From Candidatus Kryptoniota bacterium (lineage in GTDB: Bacteria > Bacteroidota > Ignavibacteria > Kryptoniales > JAKASW01), in assembly GCA_024641705.1 (NCBI GenBank), contig JAHECO010000016.1, positions 20,107-84,106 of the forward strand: a stretch of DNA of 64,000 nt, given 5' to 3'. The notes below the pieces were generated by a model, which worked only from the letters and a program-made list of their open reading frames with translations, had not been told where the DNA came from and made no database searches. Below are positions 52,901 to 62,240 of this stretch, in pieces. How positions within the stretch are numbered: position 1 is the stretch's first letter; every line of letters starts with the position of its first letter. Both the position numbers and the translations under genes were made by a program.

Positions 52901-55093
52901 TTAGACCTCCATCAGTTTATGACGAAACACCGCGTAGCCTGCCGTCGAGAAATCGAAGGGCATCTCCACGACCTTCGTCATGTTCAGCGTTTCCATTACT
53001 TTGCCGTATTCTTCCCTGGGCCGAAAACGGACGTGAGGCGAAGTGTCCCGCCGAACGTCGCTTAGTTCGTCAACGAGGATCAAGTATCCCCCGATTTCCA
53101 ATCTTTCGACCATCGCCTTGAGAGCATGCTGCCATTTATCGTCATCGACGATGTGATAGAGTACGTCGATGCATGCAACCAATTCAAATTTGGGAGTGAC
53201 TTTCAACATCGAAATATCCGATACCAGAAAGCTCCCCTGCGGGCATCTTGCCCTCGCATGGCGTACGGCTACTTCCGAAACGTCGATGCCTGTCAGGTGA
53301 GCTCCTTTGTCTATGAACCACTTTGACATGATGCCAATGCCGCATCCGGCGTCGAGAACCGTCTTCCCTCTCAGATCGATTCCGAGAATCCCTATCAGCT
53401 CTTCGAGCTTTCGTTGTCGGGAAAGGTACATTTCGAGGTTGTCCGCCTCATTCCTGTCTATCTGGCCGACGGCCTGGATAGCGCCGTTCAAATCCGAATG
53501 GCGTTTCTTCCAGTACTCGATAGCATTGAAATCCGGATTGCCGTCGGCATAATAAGTGCCCCTAAGCGATCTGCTCTCTTCCTCGAATCTGGTCCCGGTT
53601 TCCACAGGAATCTGGGCGCTACCAGCTACCACGTCGGGACTTCTCACCTCCTCTTCACTCGCATTCCCCGGGAAGAGAACCGATAGTGCGGATCGCAGGT
53701 TGGACCGGAGCCTGTCGGGCCTCAATACATTCTCCGCAATTTCTCTTGATGCCTGTGCCATCCGACGTACCCGTTCCGGATCGGCAGCCAATACCGCCAT
53801 CTTTTCCGCCAGATCATTTACGTCCACAATAGTCTCGGGAAAGGCCACATTGTCCTGTCGAGCGACTCTTTTTGCTACCCTGACCAGCATCCCGTTTACA
53901 CCATCCCGCACAAATTCATTCATTGGCGGAGCATCAGTCGCGATGACCGGAAGTCCGCACGCAGTAGCCTCAAGGAGGGGTAGTCCCAGCCCCTCGAGCT
54001 TTGACGGAAAGACAAGGATTCGTCCTTTATGATAAAGGCCGGGTGCCGGGATTGTCTCGAAATGATAAGTAATACGACGGTTGGTCTGCACGATCTCAGC
54101 CGCTTCACGGGGCAATTTCTCCAATCCTACCTGCGCATGGATCAAAAGGGAGACATCGGGCAACTCTCGGGAGATTGCATCGAACGCTAGGATGACAGCG
54201 GGCGTCATCTTTCTGAAATTGATGCCGAGCCACCCCGCATTGTGAAAGAATGTGTACTTCTCGTCGTCAAGACCGCGCGGCCGATAGACATCCGAGTCCA
54301 CTGCCCATCCGATGAAATACGCATTGCAGATGTCCTTGACAAGCGAATACGTACGCAAGGTTGAGCAAAGGACGGCATCGTACAATGCCATGAAAGGCTT
54401 CCATTCGTCCTTATAGAAATCCAGGTATGTAACCGTCTTAACTCCGGTGGACTTCACTGCGCGGACGAGATCCCAATCGTATTCTTCGTTCAGGATTACA
54501 ACGTCAATCTTGTTATCGATTATCCACCGAACCAGCGTGTTGTGATCGATGGCGTAGCTGGGGTATGTCGTCAGATTTGGGACCGCCCACGGGCCCTTCG
54601 TTTCAATCATCTGGTGATCATGGACAATTCCGGTACGCGCGAAGACAAAGGTGTCATGATCCTGACTGAGAGCACTGTGTAAAGTTTTTGTCACGTATGC
54701 CTGACCCCGTTCGAACCAGATAGTCACGAAGCCTATCCGCAGTTTTCTATCAATGCGGCGATCAACATTTCTATCCGGATCCGCAGTGTCCCGTTCGCGC
54801 CGCGGCGAATCGCTTCGTGCACCGAGTGAATTGTTCAGGTAGCTCAAATTCGCCTTGGCGGTTTCATTATTCTCGTCCACTTCCAACACGCGTGAGAGAA
54901 GATCAATGGCTTCCTCCCACTTCTGTTCCAGAATGGCAAGAACGGCAAGATCATTAAGGACATCCGTACTCTCGTCGAGACCGGCCAGTATCTTTCTCGC
55001 TTTTTCCAGGTTGTGCTCCTGGATTTCTTTTTCGGCGCTCAACAGTTGTTCTGCCGGTGAAGCATTCGTTAGTGATCTGTCCACTTCGAGCAT
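52901..55093 (-). CDS. TPR-glycosyltransferase-methyltransferase fusion protein
   Basis: 730 residues from the ATG at 55093 (GGAG five bases upstream; a GTG at 55120 would add nine). Parts: a TPR-like N-terminus (about 15-90, TDVLNDLAVLAILEQKWEEA), a GT-B glycosyltransferase (about 117-475, RKLRIGFVTIWFERGQAYV; donor-site Glu region FPSKLEGLGLPLLEATACGL, then PVIATDAPPMNEFV), and a class I SAM methyltransferase (about 565-715, TVLDAGCGIGIMSKWFIDKG, then TGIDVSEVAV). It may transfer a sugar and methylate it, or methylate the chain end. The nucleotide sugar and acceptor cannot be told. Middle gene of the glycan trio. Confidence 0.87.
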   Translation of the reverse strand: MLEVDRSLTNASPAEQLLSAEKEIQEHNLEKARKILAGLDESTDVLNDLAVLAILEQKWEEAIDLLSRVLEVDENNETAKANLSYLNNSLGARSDSPRRERDTADPDRNVDRRIDRKLRIGFVTIWFERGQAYVTKTLHSALSQDHDTFVFARTGIVHDHQMIETKGPWAVPNLTTYPSYAIDHNTLVRWIIDNKIDVVILNEEYDWDLVRAVKSTGVKTVTYLDFYKDEWKPFMALYDAVLCSTLRTYSLVKDICNAYFIGWAVDSDVYRPRGLDDEKYTFFHNAGWLGINFRKMTPAVILAFDAISRELPDVSLLIHAQVGLEKLPREAAEIVQTNRRITYHFETIPAPGLYHKGRILVFPSKLEGLGLPLLEATACGLPVIATDAPPMNEFVRDGVNGMLVRVAKRVARQDNVAFPETIVDVNDLAEKMAVLAADPERVRRMAQASREIAENVLRPDRLRSNLRSALSVLFPGNASEEEVRSPDVVAGSAQIPVETGTRFEEESRSLRGTYYADGNPDFNAIEYWKKRHSDLNGAIQAVGQIDRNEADNLEMYLSRQRKLEELIGILGIDLRGKTVLDAGCGIGIMSKWFIDKGAHLTGIDVSEVAVRHARARCPQGSFLVSDISMLKVTPKFELVACIDVLYHIVDDDKWQHALKAMVERLEIGGYLILVDELSDVRRDTSPHVRFRPREEYGKVMETLNMTKVVEMPFDFSTAGYAVFRHKLMEV

Positions 55094-55194
55094 CTCATCT
55101 CCGTCCTGGCGTTGGTACACGCCGCATTTCCATATTTATTCGCTTATTGCGCTCCATTCTGCTGTGACTCCATAGGGAATCCTCTGCCGCCATT

Positions 55195-56385
55195 TCAGGA
55201 CGCCTTGCGGAATACACTGCAATAGCAAGTAACATTCGGTACGCTTGAAAACGGAAGCAATTCCGGGTTATTCTGCCTGACGAAATCAGTGGTCAAGCTC
55301 TCATTCCGGTTGATGAAATCAGATAAGGAGGATGATGCCAGGCCAGACTCCACTTCCTTGAAACTTCGCCGCAGGTGTCCCAGGAGGCGTTCGGCTGCAT
55401 CGATCGGTATGTCTCGGCTTCCGTCGATGGAGATGTCGAATGTCAAAATGAGTTCTCCTCCAGGTTTCAATATTCGATAGAACTCGTCGACTATCTTGTC
55501 GAGCTCTTTGTTGTGTTCGATGACTGAGATGCTATATATGACATCGAATGCGCCGTCGGGGAAGCGTAGATCCCTTAAGTCGGCTACCGACATATTCAAC
55601 GTCGATTGCGTTTTGGTCCTGCTGACAATCTCACCGAACGGGCCCAACAGCTGATCATCGTAATCGCAGCATTCGATGTCCAAGGCTTTCTGAGTGCTCG
55701 CAATGAGGAACGGAAAGAAAGTCAAGCCGGATCCGCCGTCGAGTACCCGTAACTTCTTTTTCCCCTCGACTCTATTCAGCCTGTAAAATTCATCGAGAAC
55801 AAATAGGTATTCCCAGCGCCTGCTCCATTGGTGAAAGGGATCCTTGACCCATTTCTGTTTGTAGTAAGTAAGAGATCGGTCGTTTTCGGCCAAGAATCCG
55901 TTGGAGATGGCTTCAACCCACTTGAACAATTCCGTGCCGGTCAGGGCCTCACAAGACGACGCTAAAGGAATTCCCGGTTTGATCTCCACGCCGTTCTTCA
56001 AATTATCGAAATGTTCGAACATTGTTTCGGAAAGCACGGCTTGGGCACCTTCAACGGTGCCCCTCCCGGCAAACGCTGCATTATCCGGTGGAGACTGGGT
56101 CAGGAGAACCCCTCTCAGGTTAAGCCGGTTCAGTGCAGCATCGATGTTCGTATGATCGTTCCTCAACGCATTCTCGAAAAAGAGATCGGCCTCCCCTACT
56201 TTCCCCTGCAGATACTTTATGACACCCAGCTGATTGAGTGCGCTTGAGTTGTTATTGTCCGATGCCAGGACAGCCTGACACATGGTCTCCGCGCACCCCA
56301 GGTGATTTTCGACGGTCAGCTTCGATGTCGCCTTCAGGACAGTGCTGACGAGGCGACTGTATTTATCATCGGTCATTCCACTCAC
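55195..56385 (-). CDS. TPR-linked SAM-dependent methyltransferase
   Basis: 396 residues from GTG 56385, with AGGAG nine bases upstream; an ATG at 56376 is an alternative. A TPR-like N-terminus (about 25-95, SSALNQLGVIKYLQGKVGEA) resembles those of the next two genes. A linker (about 100-200) is followed by a class I methyltransferase domain (about 208-335) with LRVLDGGSGLTFFPFLIAS (motif I), CCDYDDQLLG, FDVIYSISVIEHNKELDKIV and ILKPGGELILTFDIS. The substrate is unknown; context suggests a sugar of the glycan made by the neighbours. First gene of the trio, with 101 bases before the fusion gene. Confidence 0.85.
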   Translation of the reverse strand: MSGMTDDKYSRLVSTVLKATSKLTVENHLGCAETMCQAVLASDNNNSSALNQLGVIKYLQGKVGEADLFFENALRNDHTNIDAALNRLNLRGVLLTQSPPDNAAFAGRGTVEGAQAVLSETMFEHFDNLKNGVEIKPGIPLASSCEALTGTELFKWVEAISNGFLAENDRSLTYYKQKWVKDPFHQWSRRWEYLFVLDEFYRLNRVEGKKKLRVLDGGSGLTFFPFLIASTQKALDIECCDYDDQLLGPFGEIVSRTKTQSTLNMSVADLRDLRFPDGAFDVIYSISVIEHNKELDKIVDEFYRILKPGGELILTFDISIDGSRDIPIDAAERLLGHLRRSFKEVESGLASSSLSDFINRNESLTTDFVRQNNPELLPFSSVPNVTCYCSVFRKAS

Positions 56386-56554
56386 TACGGCAAGCTCCTG
56401 GTGCTCTTGGTTTACAACGCTCGTTTTGGCGGCAATCGCGAGATTACCGCTTGTTCCTGTGAGTGCAATGGCTATGCCATAGAATCCACCTTATTAAATC
56501 CCTATTGTCTTCCGAAACTTGGCATGATGCTCAATATTGCGCAGTTGGCTAATC

Positions 56555-56583
56555 TTGATCATTTCTCGCCGCTCATTTAGCTT
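56555..56583 (+). promoter_or_regulatory. possible promoter of the dipeptide epimerase gene
   Basis: TTGATC (56555-56560), 17 bases, TAGCTT (56578-56583), about 50 bases before the ATG at 56633. The match is moderate. The remaining divergent gap (56386-56554) should also hold the minus-strand glycan promoter, which I could not pick out. Confidence 0.3.
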
Positions 56584-56632
56584 AGAACACTAGGTAACGA
56601 TAAAACCCCTAAAAGAACACCGAATTAGACAT

Positions 56633-57649
56633 ATGAAGCTGGACTATTTCCGCCGCGACCTTGAACTAAAGCACACCTTTATGATATCAAGAAGTTCCAG
56701 GAAAGTTGTCCCAGTAGTAATCACGCAGCTCTCCGCTGACGGCACGACCGGACGCGGCGAGGCCTCCCCCAACTCCCGGTATGACGAATCGGTTGAATCA
56801 GTTGAAGCCTTCCTAAAAAAGGTGGACCTCACCCGGCTGACCATGCCGTTCGACCCTGGACAGGTCACCGATTACCTCGATTCGCTTTCAATGCATGATC
56901 CGAGCGCGAAAGCGGCAGTCGACATCGCGATCCATGACTGGATCGGTCAGAAGCTGGGTGTGCCGCTCTATAAGTACTTCGGTCTGGACGTGAGTCACCC
57001 AATCATATCTACATTCACGATTGGAATCGACACACCGGATGTCGTCAGACAGAAGGTCGTCGAGGCTGAGAACTACCCCGTACTCAAGATAAAGGTCGGG
57101 CTTCCAAATGATGAGGAGATAATTGAAGCCGTCCGAAGCGTCACAGACAAGCCGCTTCGGGTTGACGCCAACGAAGGGTGGAAGACAAAGGAAGAGGCCC
57201 TTGAGGAGATAAACTGGCTCTGCACTCAAAACGTCGAGCTAATTGAGCAACCGATGCCCGCGCGCCAGATCGAAGACATCAAGTGGCTCCGTGAACGGGT
57301 GAGCATTCCGATTGTGGCGGATGAAGCGCTCGATTCCCCCGAAAGACTAAGAGAGATTGCGCACGCTTACGACGGAGTGAATGTGAAGGTTCAGAAGATC
57401 GGCGGACTCCACAAGTCGAAGAAGCTTATCGAGGAAGCAATCGCGCTCGGCCTCAAAGTGATGATCGGATGCATGATCGAGTCTTCGGTGGGGATAACAG
57501 CCGCTGCACACCTTGCCCCGCTTGCCGACTGGATCGATCTTGACGGGAATGTTCTCATCGATAACGACCCGTTCAGAGGGGCGGAGAACAGGGATGGACT
57601 GATAGTACTGAGCGACAAGCCCGGCTTAGGAGTTGAACCTCTTACCTGA
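56633..57649 (+). CDS. dipeptide epimerase (L-Ala-D/L-Glu epimerase family, enolase superfamily)
   Basis: 338 residues. An enolase-superfamily capping domain is followed by the barrel. Catalytic residues of the muconate-lactonising subgroup are visible: KIKVG (Lys-x-Lys), metal ligands in LRVDANEGW, VELIEQPM and IVADEALDS, and the second-side Lys in VNVKVQKIGG. WIDLDGNVLI carries the DxD typical of dipeptide epimerases, which bind the substrate amino group. It probably epimerises L-Ala-D-Glu from murein recycling. No clear Shine-Dalgarno precedes the ATG. The 3' end overlaps the convergent methyltransferase gene by 24 bases. Confidence 0.9.
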   Translation: MKLDYFRRDLELKHTFMISRSSRKVVPVVITQLSADGTTGRGEASPNSRYDESVESVEAFLKKVDLTRLTMPFDPGQVTDYLDSLSMHDPSAKAAVDIAIHDWIGQKLGVPLYKYFGLDVSHPIISTFTIGIDTPDVVRQKVVEAENYPVLKIKVGLPNDEEIIEAVRSVTDKPLRVDANEGWKTKEEALEEINWLCTQNVELIEQPMPARQIEDIKWLRERVSIPIVADEALDSPERLREIAHAYDGVNVKVQKIGGLHKSKKLIEEAIALGLKVMIGCMIESSVGITAAAHLAPLADWIDLDGNVLIDNDPFRGAENRDGLIVLSDKPGLGVEPLT

Positions 57650-58435
57650 ACGCTGACGCGACAGCTCTGAAAGGACAATGGAAGATGCGACCCCGACATT
57701 CAGGGATTCCATTTTTCCGGATCCCGGTATGCCTATCCTCGCTTCGCAGATCCCCAGCACATCATGAGAGATACCAGTCGCTTCCGATCCAAACACGAGC
57801 GCAACTCTCTTCTGAAATTCGAAATCCACATAACTCAGCTCCGCGTCCTGGGTCGAAGCGACCACCGAAAAACCGAGTGATTTCAATTTCGGCAAAACGT
57901 CGGGGAGCGATGCATCCTGCACGACATCCAATCGGCAAATCGCGGCCATGGCCGCCCTGACGACCTTCGGATTATACGCGTCGACACTTCCGGCTGCAAT
58001 GAACACAGCGTCCACACCAAACCACGCCGCCGATCTGAGGATCGTGCCAAGATTGCCGGGATCTGAAATTTTATCGAGCACGAGGACCGTAGCCTTCCTT
58101 TTGGGCCTCAGCTCCGTCAGCAGGTCGCCGGCGGAAAGTTCGCGGACCGATGCGACAGCCAGGACCCCCTGGCTGGTCTCAGTGGAGGAAATCTTGTTGA
58201 ATTTGGCTGCGGGGACCTCCTCGATCTTCACCCCCGCCTTTTCGGCAAGAGAGTAAACCTCGGACAACTTTGCCGGTGAGGTCCCTATACTGATGATGAT
58301 CTCCGTTATCGAGGCGTCTCCCGTAAGCGCTTCGACGACGGCCCGCTTCCCCTCTATGAAGAACAGCCCCTGCTCCTTCCGCCCGGAGCGGTCCTTCAGT
58401 TCAGCGAGTCGTTTTATGTCGGCGTTCGAAAGCAT
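57626..58435 (-). CDS. SpoU/TrmH family RNA 2'-O-ribose methyltransferase
   Basis: 269 residues. An N-terminal substrate-binding domain (about 5-95, with EQGLFFIEGKRAVVEAL) precedes the knotted SPOUT domain. Motifs: ISDPGNLGTILRSAAWFGVD, RVALVFGSEATGISHDVL, and IPGSGKMESLNVGVASSIVL. The last is slightly unusual, with IPGSGKMESLNV in place of the more common IPM-x-G-x-x-x-SLNV. It methylates a ribose in rRNA or tRNA; the position cannot be assigned. The start overlaps the ClC gene stop as TGATG. Confidence 0.92.
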   Translation of the reverse strand: MLSNADIKRLAELKDRSGRKEQGLFFIEGKRAVVEALTGDASITEIIISIGTSPAKLSEVYSLAEKAGVKIEEVPAAKFNKISSTETSQGVLAVASVRELSAGDLLTELRPKRKATVLVLDKISDPGNLGTILRSAAWFGVDAVFIAAGSVDAYNPKVVRAAMAAICRLDVVQDASLPDVLPKLKSLGFSVVASTQDAELSYVDFEFQKRVALVFGSEATGISHDVLGICEARIGIPGSGKMESLNVGVASSIVLSELSRQRSGKRFNS

Positions 58436-60231
58436 CAGTCGGAGATTTCGCTCAACAACAGCTTCTTCTCGTATGCCTGGTTCGCATCGTTAAGATACAA
58501 CATCCCTGCAAGTTGATTACCGTCCCTGACCACGGGAACCGACGGCAATCCCGCGTCGAGGATGAGTTTCATCGCCGATGACAGGTCCTGCTCCTCCATG
58601 ACGCTCAGCTTGGTCGGGTTGAGGATGTCCTTCACGACAAGAATTCCCATCAGGTCCTTCACCGATTCGTCGGTAAGGGCTTGGCGAATATCGCCATATG
58701 ATATGGTGCCGGAGAGTGTGCCATCATGTTTTATCACCGGGAAGACGGTCGTGCTGCTTTCCGGGATCATCTCGACGAGATCCGAAAGTCTCGTGGACTC
58801 CGATGCCGCGACGAGCTGAGGTCTCATTACATCCTTCACCTTCAGGCTGCGCAGAATGTTGATATCACGGCCGTAGACGTCAAGGAATTGTCCCTTCAGT
58901 TTCAGGCGTATCGTGTAGATAGATCCGCTCATGAACTTCTTGGATATGTAAGTTGCCATCACTACGGCGATGAGGATGGGCAAGATCGTTTCGTACTTAT
59001 CGGTCATTTCAAAAACAAGTATCGCTGCGGCAAGAGGTGCTTGCACAGTGGCGCTTGTGACCGCCGCCATTCCGACGAGTGCGTAAGCGCCCGGAGGAGC
59101 GGCAACCGCGGGAACAATCATATTCACGATGCTGCCGAAGGCGCCGCCTGCCATCGCGCCGATGAAGAGCGAAGGTGCCAGCGTTCCGCCCGATCCGCCG
59201 CTACCGAGAGTCGCGGAAGTTGCGATCGGTTTGAAGAGGAGTAAAGCAGCCAGGAGCATGAACGAATCCCTGCTGTATAGTGAAGCATCCACTCCCTGGT
59301 ACGTGTAGCCGAAGACCTCCGGGAAGTATATCCCGATGAGACCCACAATCAGACCGCCGACCGCCGGCTTCCAGATTCTGCTCTTTATTGGAAACTTTTC
59401 GTGGTCGAAGAATTCCTCGGTGGCATAGAAGAGTTTGACGAAGAACACGCCGACAAAGCCGGCGAATATGCCGAGGACGACGTAAAAAACGAGCTCGTAA
59501 GGGCTCTTCATGGAGAAGGTAGGTATCACGAAGATCGGTTTGTTACCGAGGATGCTCCGCGAAACGAACGTCCCGAACACTGAGCTGATGATTATCGGAG
59601 AGAAGGTCTGCATGTTCAGGCTGCCCAGGACGACTTCCATGGCGAAGAGAGCTCCGCCGATGGGAGCGTTGAAAACCGCCGCGAGACCCGCCGCCGCGCC
59701 GCAACCGACCAGCGACTTCATCTGTTCCTCGTTCAGCCTGAAGATCTGGCCGACGCTGGAGCCCACGGCACCGCCGATGGCGATCGACGGCCCCTCACGT
59801 CCACCTGCACCTCCGCTCCCTATCGATACCGCACTGGTGACAAGCTGGATCAATCCCATAAAGGGGTTGAGGACGCCGCCTTTCTTCGCGACGTTCTCGA
59901 TGACCATTGGAACGCCTTCCCCTTTCATCCCTGGCGCGAGCTTGACGGCAATGAAGCCGACAATCAGACCTCCGAGCGCGGGAATCACGGGAATGACCAG
60001 GAACCTTTCCCACCCGTGGAGGTCGACAAGGTTCGAGAGCCCGAACAGGCCCGCCGGGCTGTGAAACATCAGCTGCTCGACGAGCTGTATCATCTTGTAG
60101 AACAGAATCGCACCGAAACCGGCGAGTATACCTGTTATGATCGCCAGGAGTAAATGTATCGGTTCCTGCGAGAATTCAAATTTCGAAAGTCTTTCGAGTA
60201 ACCAGTCTTTTATCCTGTAAAAGAAGTCCAT
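58435..60231 (-). CDS. ClC-family chloride channel/antiporter with CBS pair
   Basis: 598 residues. The ClC membrane domain (about 25-440) contains SIGSGGAGGREGPSIAIGGA (GREGP gating-glutamate motif) and LGSGGSGGTLAPSLFIGAMA (anion-site loop). A CBS pair occupies about 465-595 (VKDVMRPQLVAASESTRLSD; ILNPTKLSVMEEQDL), a likely nucleotide-sensing part. It moves chloride or another halide. Whether it is a channel or a proton-coupled exchanger depends on the proton glutamate, which I could not place with confidence. AGGA precedes the ATG, and the GT9 gene ends seven bases upstream. Confidence 0.93.
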   Translation of the reverse strand: MDFFYRIKDWLLERLSKFEFSQEPIHLLLAIITGILAGFGAILFYKMIQLVEQLMFHSPAGLFGLSNLVDLHGWERFLVIPVIPALGGLIVGFIAVKLAPGMKGEGVPMVIENVAKKGGVLNPFMGLIQLVTSAVSIGSGGAGGREGPSIAIGGAVGSSVGQIFRLNEEQMKSLVGCGAAAGLAAVFNAPIGGALFAMEVVLGSLNMQTFSPIIISSVFGTFVSRSILGNKPIFVIPTFSMKSPYELVFYVVLGIFAGFVGVFFVKLFYATEEFFDHEKFPIKSRIWKPAVGGLIVGLIGIYFPEVFGYTYQGVDASLYSRDSFMLLAALLLFKPIATSATLGSGGSGGTLAPSLFIGAMAGGAFGSIVNMIVPAVAAPPGAYALVGMAAVTSATVQAPLAAAILVFEMTDKYETILPILIAVVMATYISKKFMSGSIYTIRLKLKGQFLDVYGRDINILRSLKVKDVMRPQLVAASESTRLSDLVEMIPESSTTVFPVIKHDGTLSGTISYGDIRQALTDESVKDLMGILVVKDILNPTKLSVMEEQDLSSAMKLILDAGLPSVPVVRDGNQLAGMLYLNDANQAYEKKLLLSEISD

Positions 60232-60238
60232 CTTAATC

Positions 60239-61378
60239 CTAGTTTGTTTGAATCACTTTCTTTGCCAGCGCAAATGCCTTATCGACGCCGATGCTGTTTA
60301 TGTCGCCACCCTTCCCCATGATGAACCTGTTCCTCTTCCCGAGAGGAGCCCACTGAAGCGGATCGGTCGGCCCGAAAAGAGAAAGCGTGGGCGTACCGAC
60401 GGCCGCCGCGAGATGCATGACGCCTGTGTCGTTCGTGACCACGAGATCCATCTGCTTCAGGAAGGCGGCCACGAAAGATATTGCTCTGTTCCTCACACGC
60501 ACGAAGGGAGCCTTGATGAGGTTGGTCAGTCTTTCGATCACCTCGTGGTCCATCGGTCCCTCCGTGAGAAATATATCCGCATACAGTTCGTCATGGAGGA
60601 GGTCGGAGAGTGTGGCGAAGTTGACAACATTCCACCTGTTGGGCGGCTTGCCCGCGCCCGCGTGAACAGCAACTTTCGGCACACCGTCTCTGGCCACTTT
60701 CCTGACGAATATCTCCGCATCTCTGGCATAACCAGAGTCGACCTCGTACTCCAGCCGGCCGTCGTCATTCCCTTTTCCAATGCCGAGCGGGGACGCCACT
60801 TTCATGTTGCGGAACGACTGATGTACCGGGTAATTGCCCCAGTTCAAATCGACAGCGACATCATAGACTGAGCTGGTACGGTTGGATTTACTTTCAAGCG
60901 ATGCCGGGCCGATCTTCGTCTTCGCTTTCACGAAGAGAGCCATGACGTCGTTCGTCAACGACAATGAAACGTTCGAAGGGACGAGCAGAACATCGTACCC
61001 TTTCCGCAATTCTCCCGCAAATTTGAGAAACATCGAAGGGTGTCTGTAAAAGGAGAGCTTGTCGTAGTTGATGAGCGTCGTGACGTAGCGGCATCCCGCG
61101 AGCGCATCCAGATTCTGCGGCGATACGATGACCGCAAGCTCTTCCGGTTTGAACTTATCAGTCAGGGCTCTCAGAAGAGGGACGGTGCAGAGTACGTCTC
61201 CGAATTGGTTATGCTGGCGGATCACGATCAGTCTCTTGACGGGTTTCGTGCCGGCTCCGGAGGCATGTGACCGCTTCCTCGAGGAAGTCAATGCAGCCAG
61301 GAGTGAACGAGCGGCACGTTTTGTCAAACGCTCCAGCTTTTTCCCATATCCTTCTTTTTCGCCAACCCCGCGTGTCAA
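60239..61378 (-). CDS. GT9 family glycosyltransferase (heptosyltransferase-like)
   Basis: 379 residues from TTG 61378 (GGAG nine bases upstream); another TTG at codon 18 is possible. A basic N-terminal tail of about 45 residues precedes the GT-B fold (KRLIVIRQHNQFGDVLCTVP). Conserved features: AVIVSPQNLDALAG, VAVHAGAGKPPNRW, DLVVTNDTGVMHLAAAVGTP and SLFGPTDPLQWAPLGKRNRF. Relatives are WaaC/WaaF ADP-heptose:LPS heptosyltransferases, so it probably extends an LPS core at the cytoplasmic face. The exact donor is inferred. It is 12 bases downstream of the DUF4834-like gene. Confidence 0.9.
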   Translation of the reverse strand: MTRGVGEKEGYGKKLERLTKRAARSLLAALTSSRKRSHASGAGTKPVKRLIVIRQHNQFGDVLCTVPLLRALTDKFKPEELAVIVSPQNLDALAGCRYVTTLINYDKLSFYRHPSMFLKFAGELRKGYDVLLVPSNVSLSLTNDVMALFVKAKTKIGPASLESKSNRTSSVYDVAVDLNWGNYPVHQSFRNMKVASPLGIGKGNDDGRLEYEVDSGYARDAEIFVRKVARDGVPKVAVHAGAGKPPNRWNVVNFATLSDLLHDELYADIFLTEGPMDHEVIERLTNLIKAPFVRVRNRAISFVAAFLKQMDLVVTNDTGVMHLAAAVGTPTLSLFGPTDPLQWAPLGKRNRFIMGKGGDINSIGVDKAFALAKKVIQTN

Positions 61379-61390
61379 GAGCGTCGGCTC

Positions 61391-61582
61391 CTAATCAATG
61401 TCTTCGTATTTTGCATCTTCAATTTTCTTCGGATCAATCTTCACTTCATTTTCATGATGCCGCTGTTTCTCTTTCTGGTTCTCATAGTCTCTTATTCCTC
61501 GTCGCACGGCATTTTGAATTGCCGACCTTATAAAACGATAAAGGGCATAGAAAAAGAAAATCCAGATTAAGGCTTCTAACAT
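61391..61582 (-). CDS. small DUF4834-like membrane protein
   Basis: 63 residues from the ATG at 61582, which overlaps the deoxynucleoside kinase stop as TGATG. One N-terminal helix (MLEALIWIFFFYALYRFI), a basic and polar middle, and an acidic end (KKIEDAKYEDID). Length and layout resemble DUF4834 proteins of Bacteroidota, which end in a similar acidic (A/Y)-x-(Y/F)-E-(D/E)-(I/V) pattern. Function unknown. Confidence 0.65.
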   Translation of the reverse strand: MLEALIWIFFFYALYRFIRSAIQNAVRRGIRDYENQKEKQRHHENEVKIDPKKIEDAKYEDID

Positions 61583-62238
61583 CACTTCAATATCGGGTTA
61601 TAATACTCTGCCACCTTGCGCGGTCTGAGTATTTCGGCGGCGAGCTTTTCAAAATCCTTTTCATTATTCACGAAATCAATCTGGTCCGCATTGACAATAA
61701 GGAGCGGCGAGGATTTATAGCGGAAGAAGAAGTAATTGTAGGCCTCGTTCAGACTTTGGATATAATCAGTCGAAATACTTCTTTCGTATTTGCGGCCGCG
61801 CTTTCTTATGTTGGCCATGAGGTGATCGAGGTTGCACTGCAGGTAAACCACAAGGTCGGGCTTGGGGATGTTCTTCTCGAGGAGGCTTACGAGCGCCTCG
61901 TAAAGCCTGAGCTCGTCATCCTGAAGGTTGAGGTAGGCAAAAATCTTGTCCTTTTCGAACATATAGTCGCTTACAATCAGCTGCGCGAAGAGATCTATCT
62001 GCGCGAGTTCCTGCTGCTGCTTATATCTGCTCAGGAGAAAGAACATCTGGGTCTGAAAGGCGTAATGGGCGATGTCGTCGTAGAATTTTTCCAGGAAGGG
62101 GTTTTCTTCGAACCGCTCCAGAACGGCCCTTCCCTTGAGGAGCTTTGCCAGCTTCAGCGCGAGGCTGGTCTTGCCGGCGCCGATCACTCCTTCGATCGCG
62201 ATGTGCCCCATGTCGGTCGTATAGCCGTCGAACTCCAT
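61582..62238 (-). CDS. deoxynucleoside kinase family protein
   Basis: 218 residues from the ATG at 62238, two bases after the folK stop with GGTGAG upstream. The longer frame overlapping folK is rejected. P-loop AIEGVIGAGKTSLALKLAKL, then ERFEENPFLEKFYDD, SDYMFEKDKIFAYLNL, PDLVVYLQCNLDHLMANIRK and a lid RGRKYERSISTDYIQSL. It phosphorylates deoxyribonucleosides (dAdo, dGuo or pyrimidine) in salvage; specificity is not evident. It is often found next to folK in Bacteroidota-like genomes, as here. Confidence 0.92.
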   Translation of the reverse strand: MEFDGYTTDMGHIAIEGVIGAGKTSLALKLAKLLKGRAVLERFEENPFLEKFYDDIAHYAFQTQMFFLLSRYKQQQELAQIDLFAQLIVSDYMFEKDKIFAYLNLQDDELRLYEALVSLLEKNIPKPDLVVYLQCNLDHLMANIRKRGRKYERSISTDYIQSLNEAYNYFFFRYKSSPLLIVNADQIDFVNNEKDFEKLAAEILRPRKVAEYYNPILK

Positions 62239-62240
62239 TG

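Noticed and set aside
48352..56385. Glycan cluster as a recently acquired island
   Set aside because: No mobility genes, flanking repeats or obvious shift in base composition by eye; flanked by core genes on both sides.
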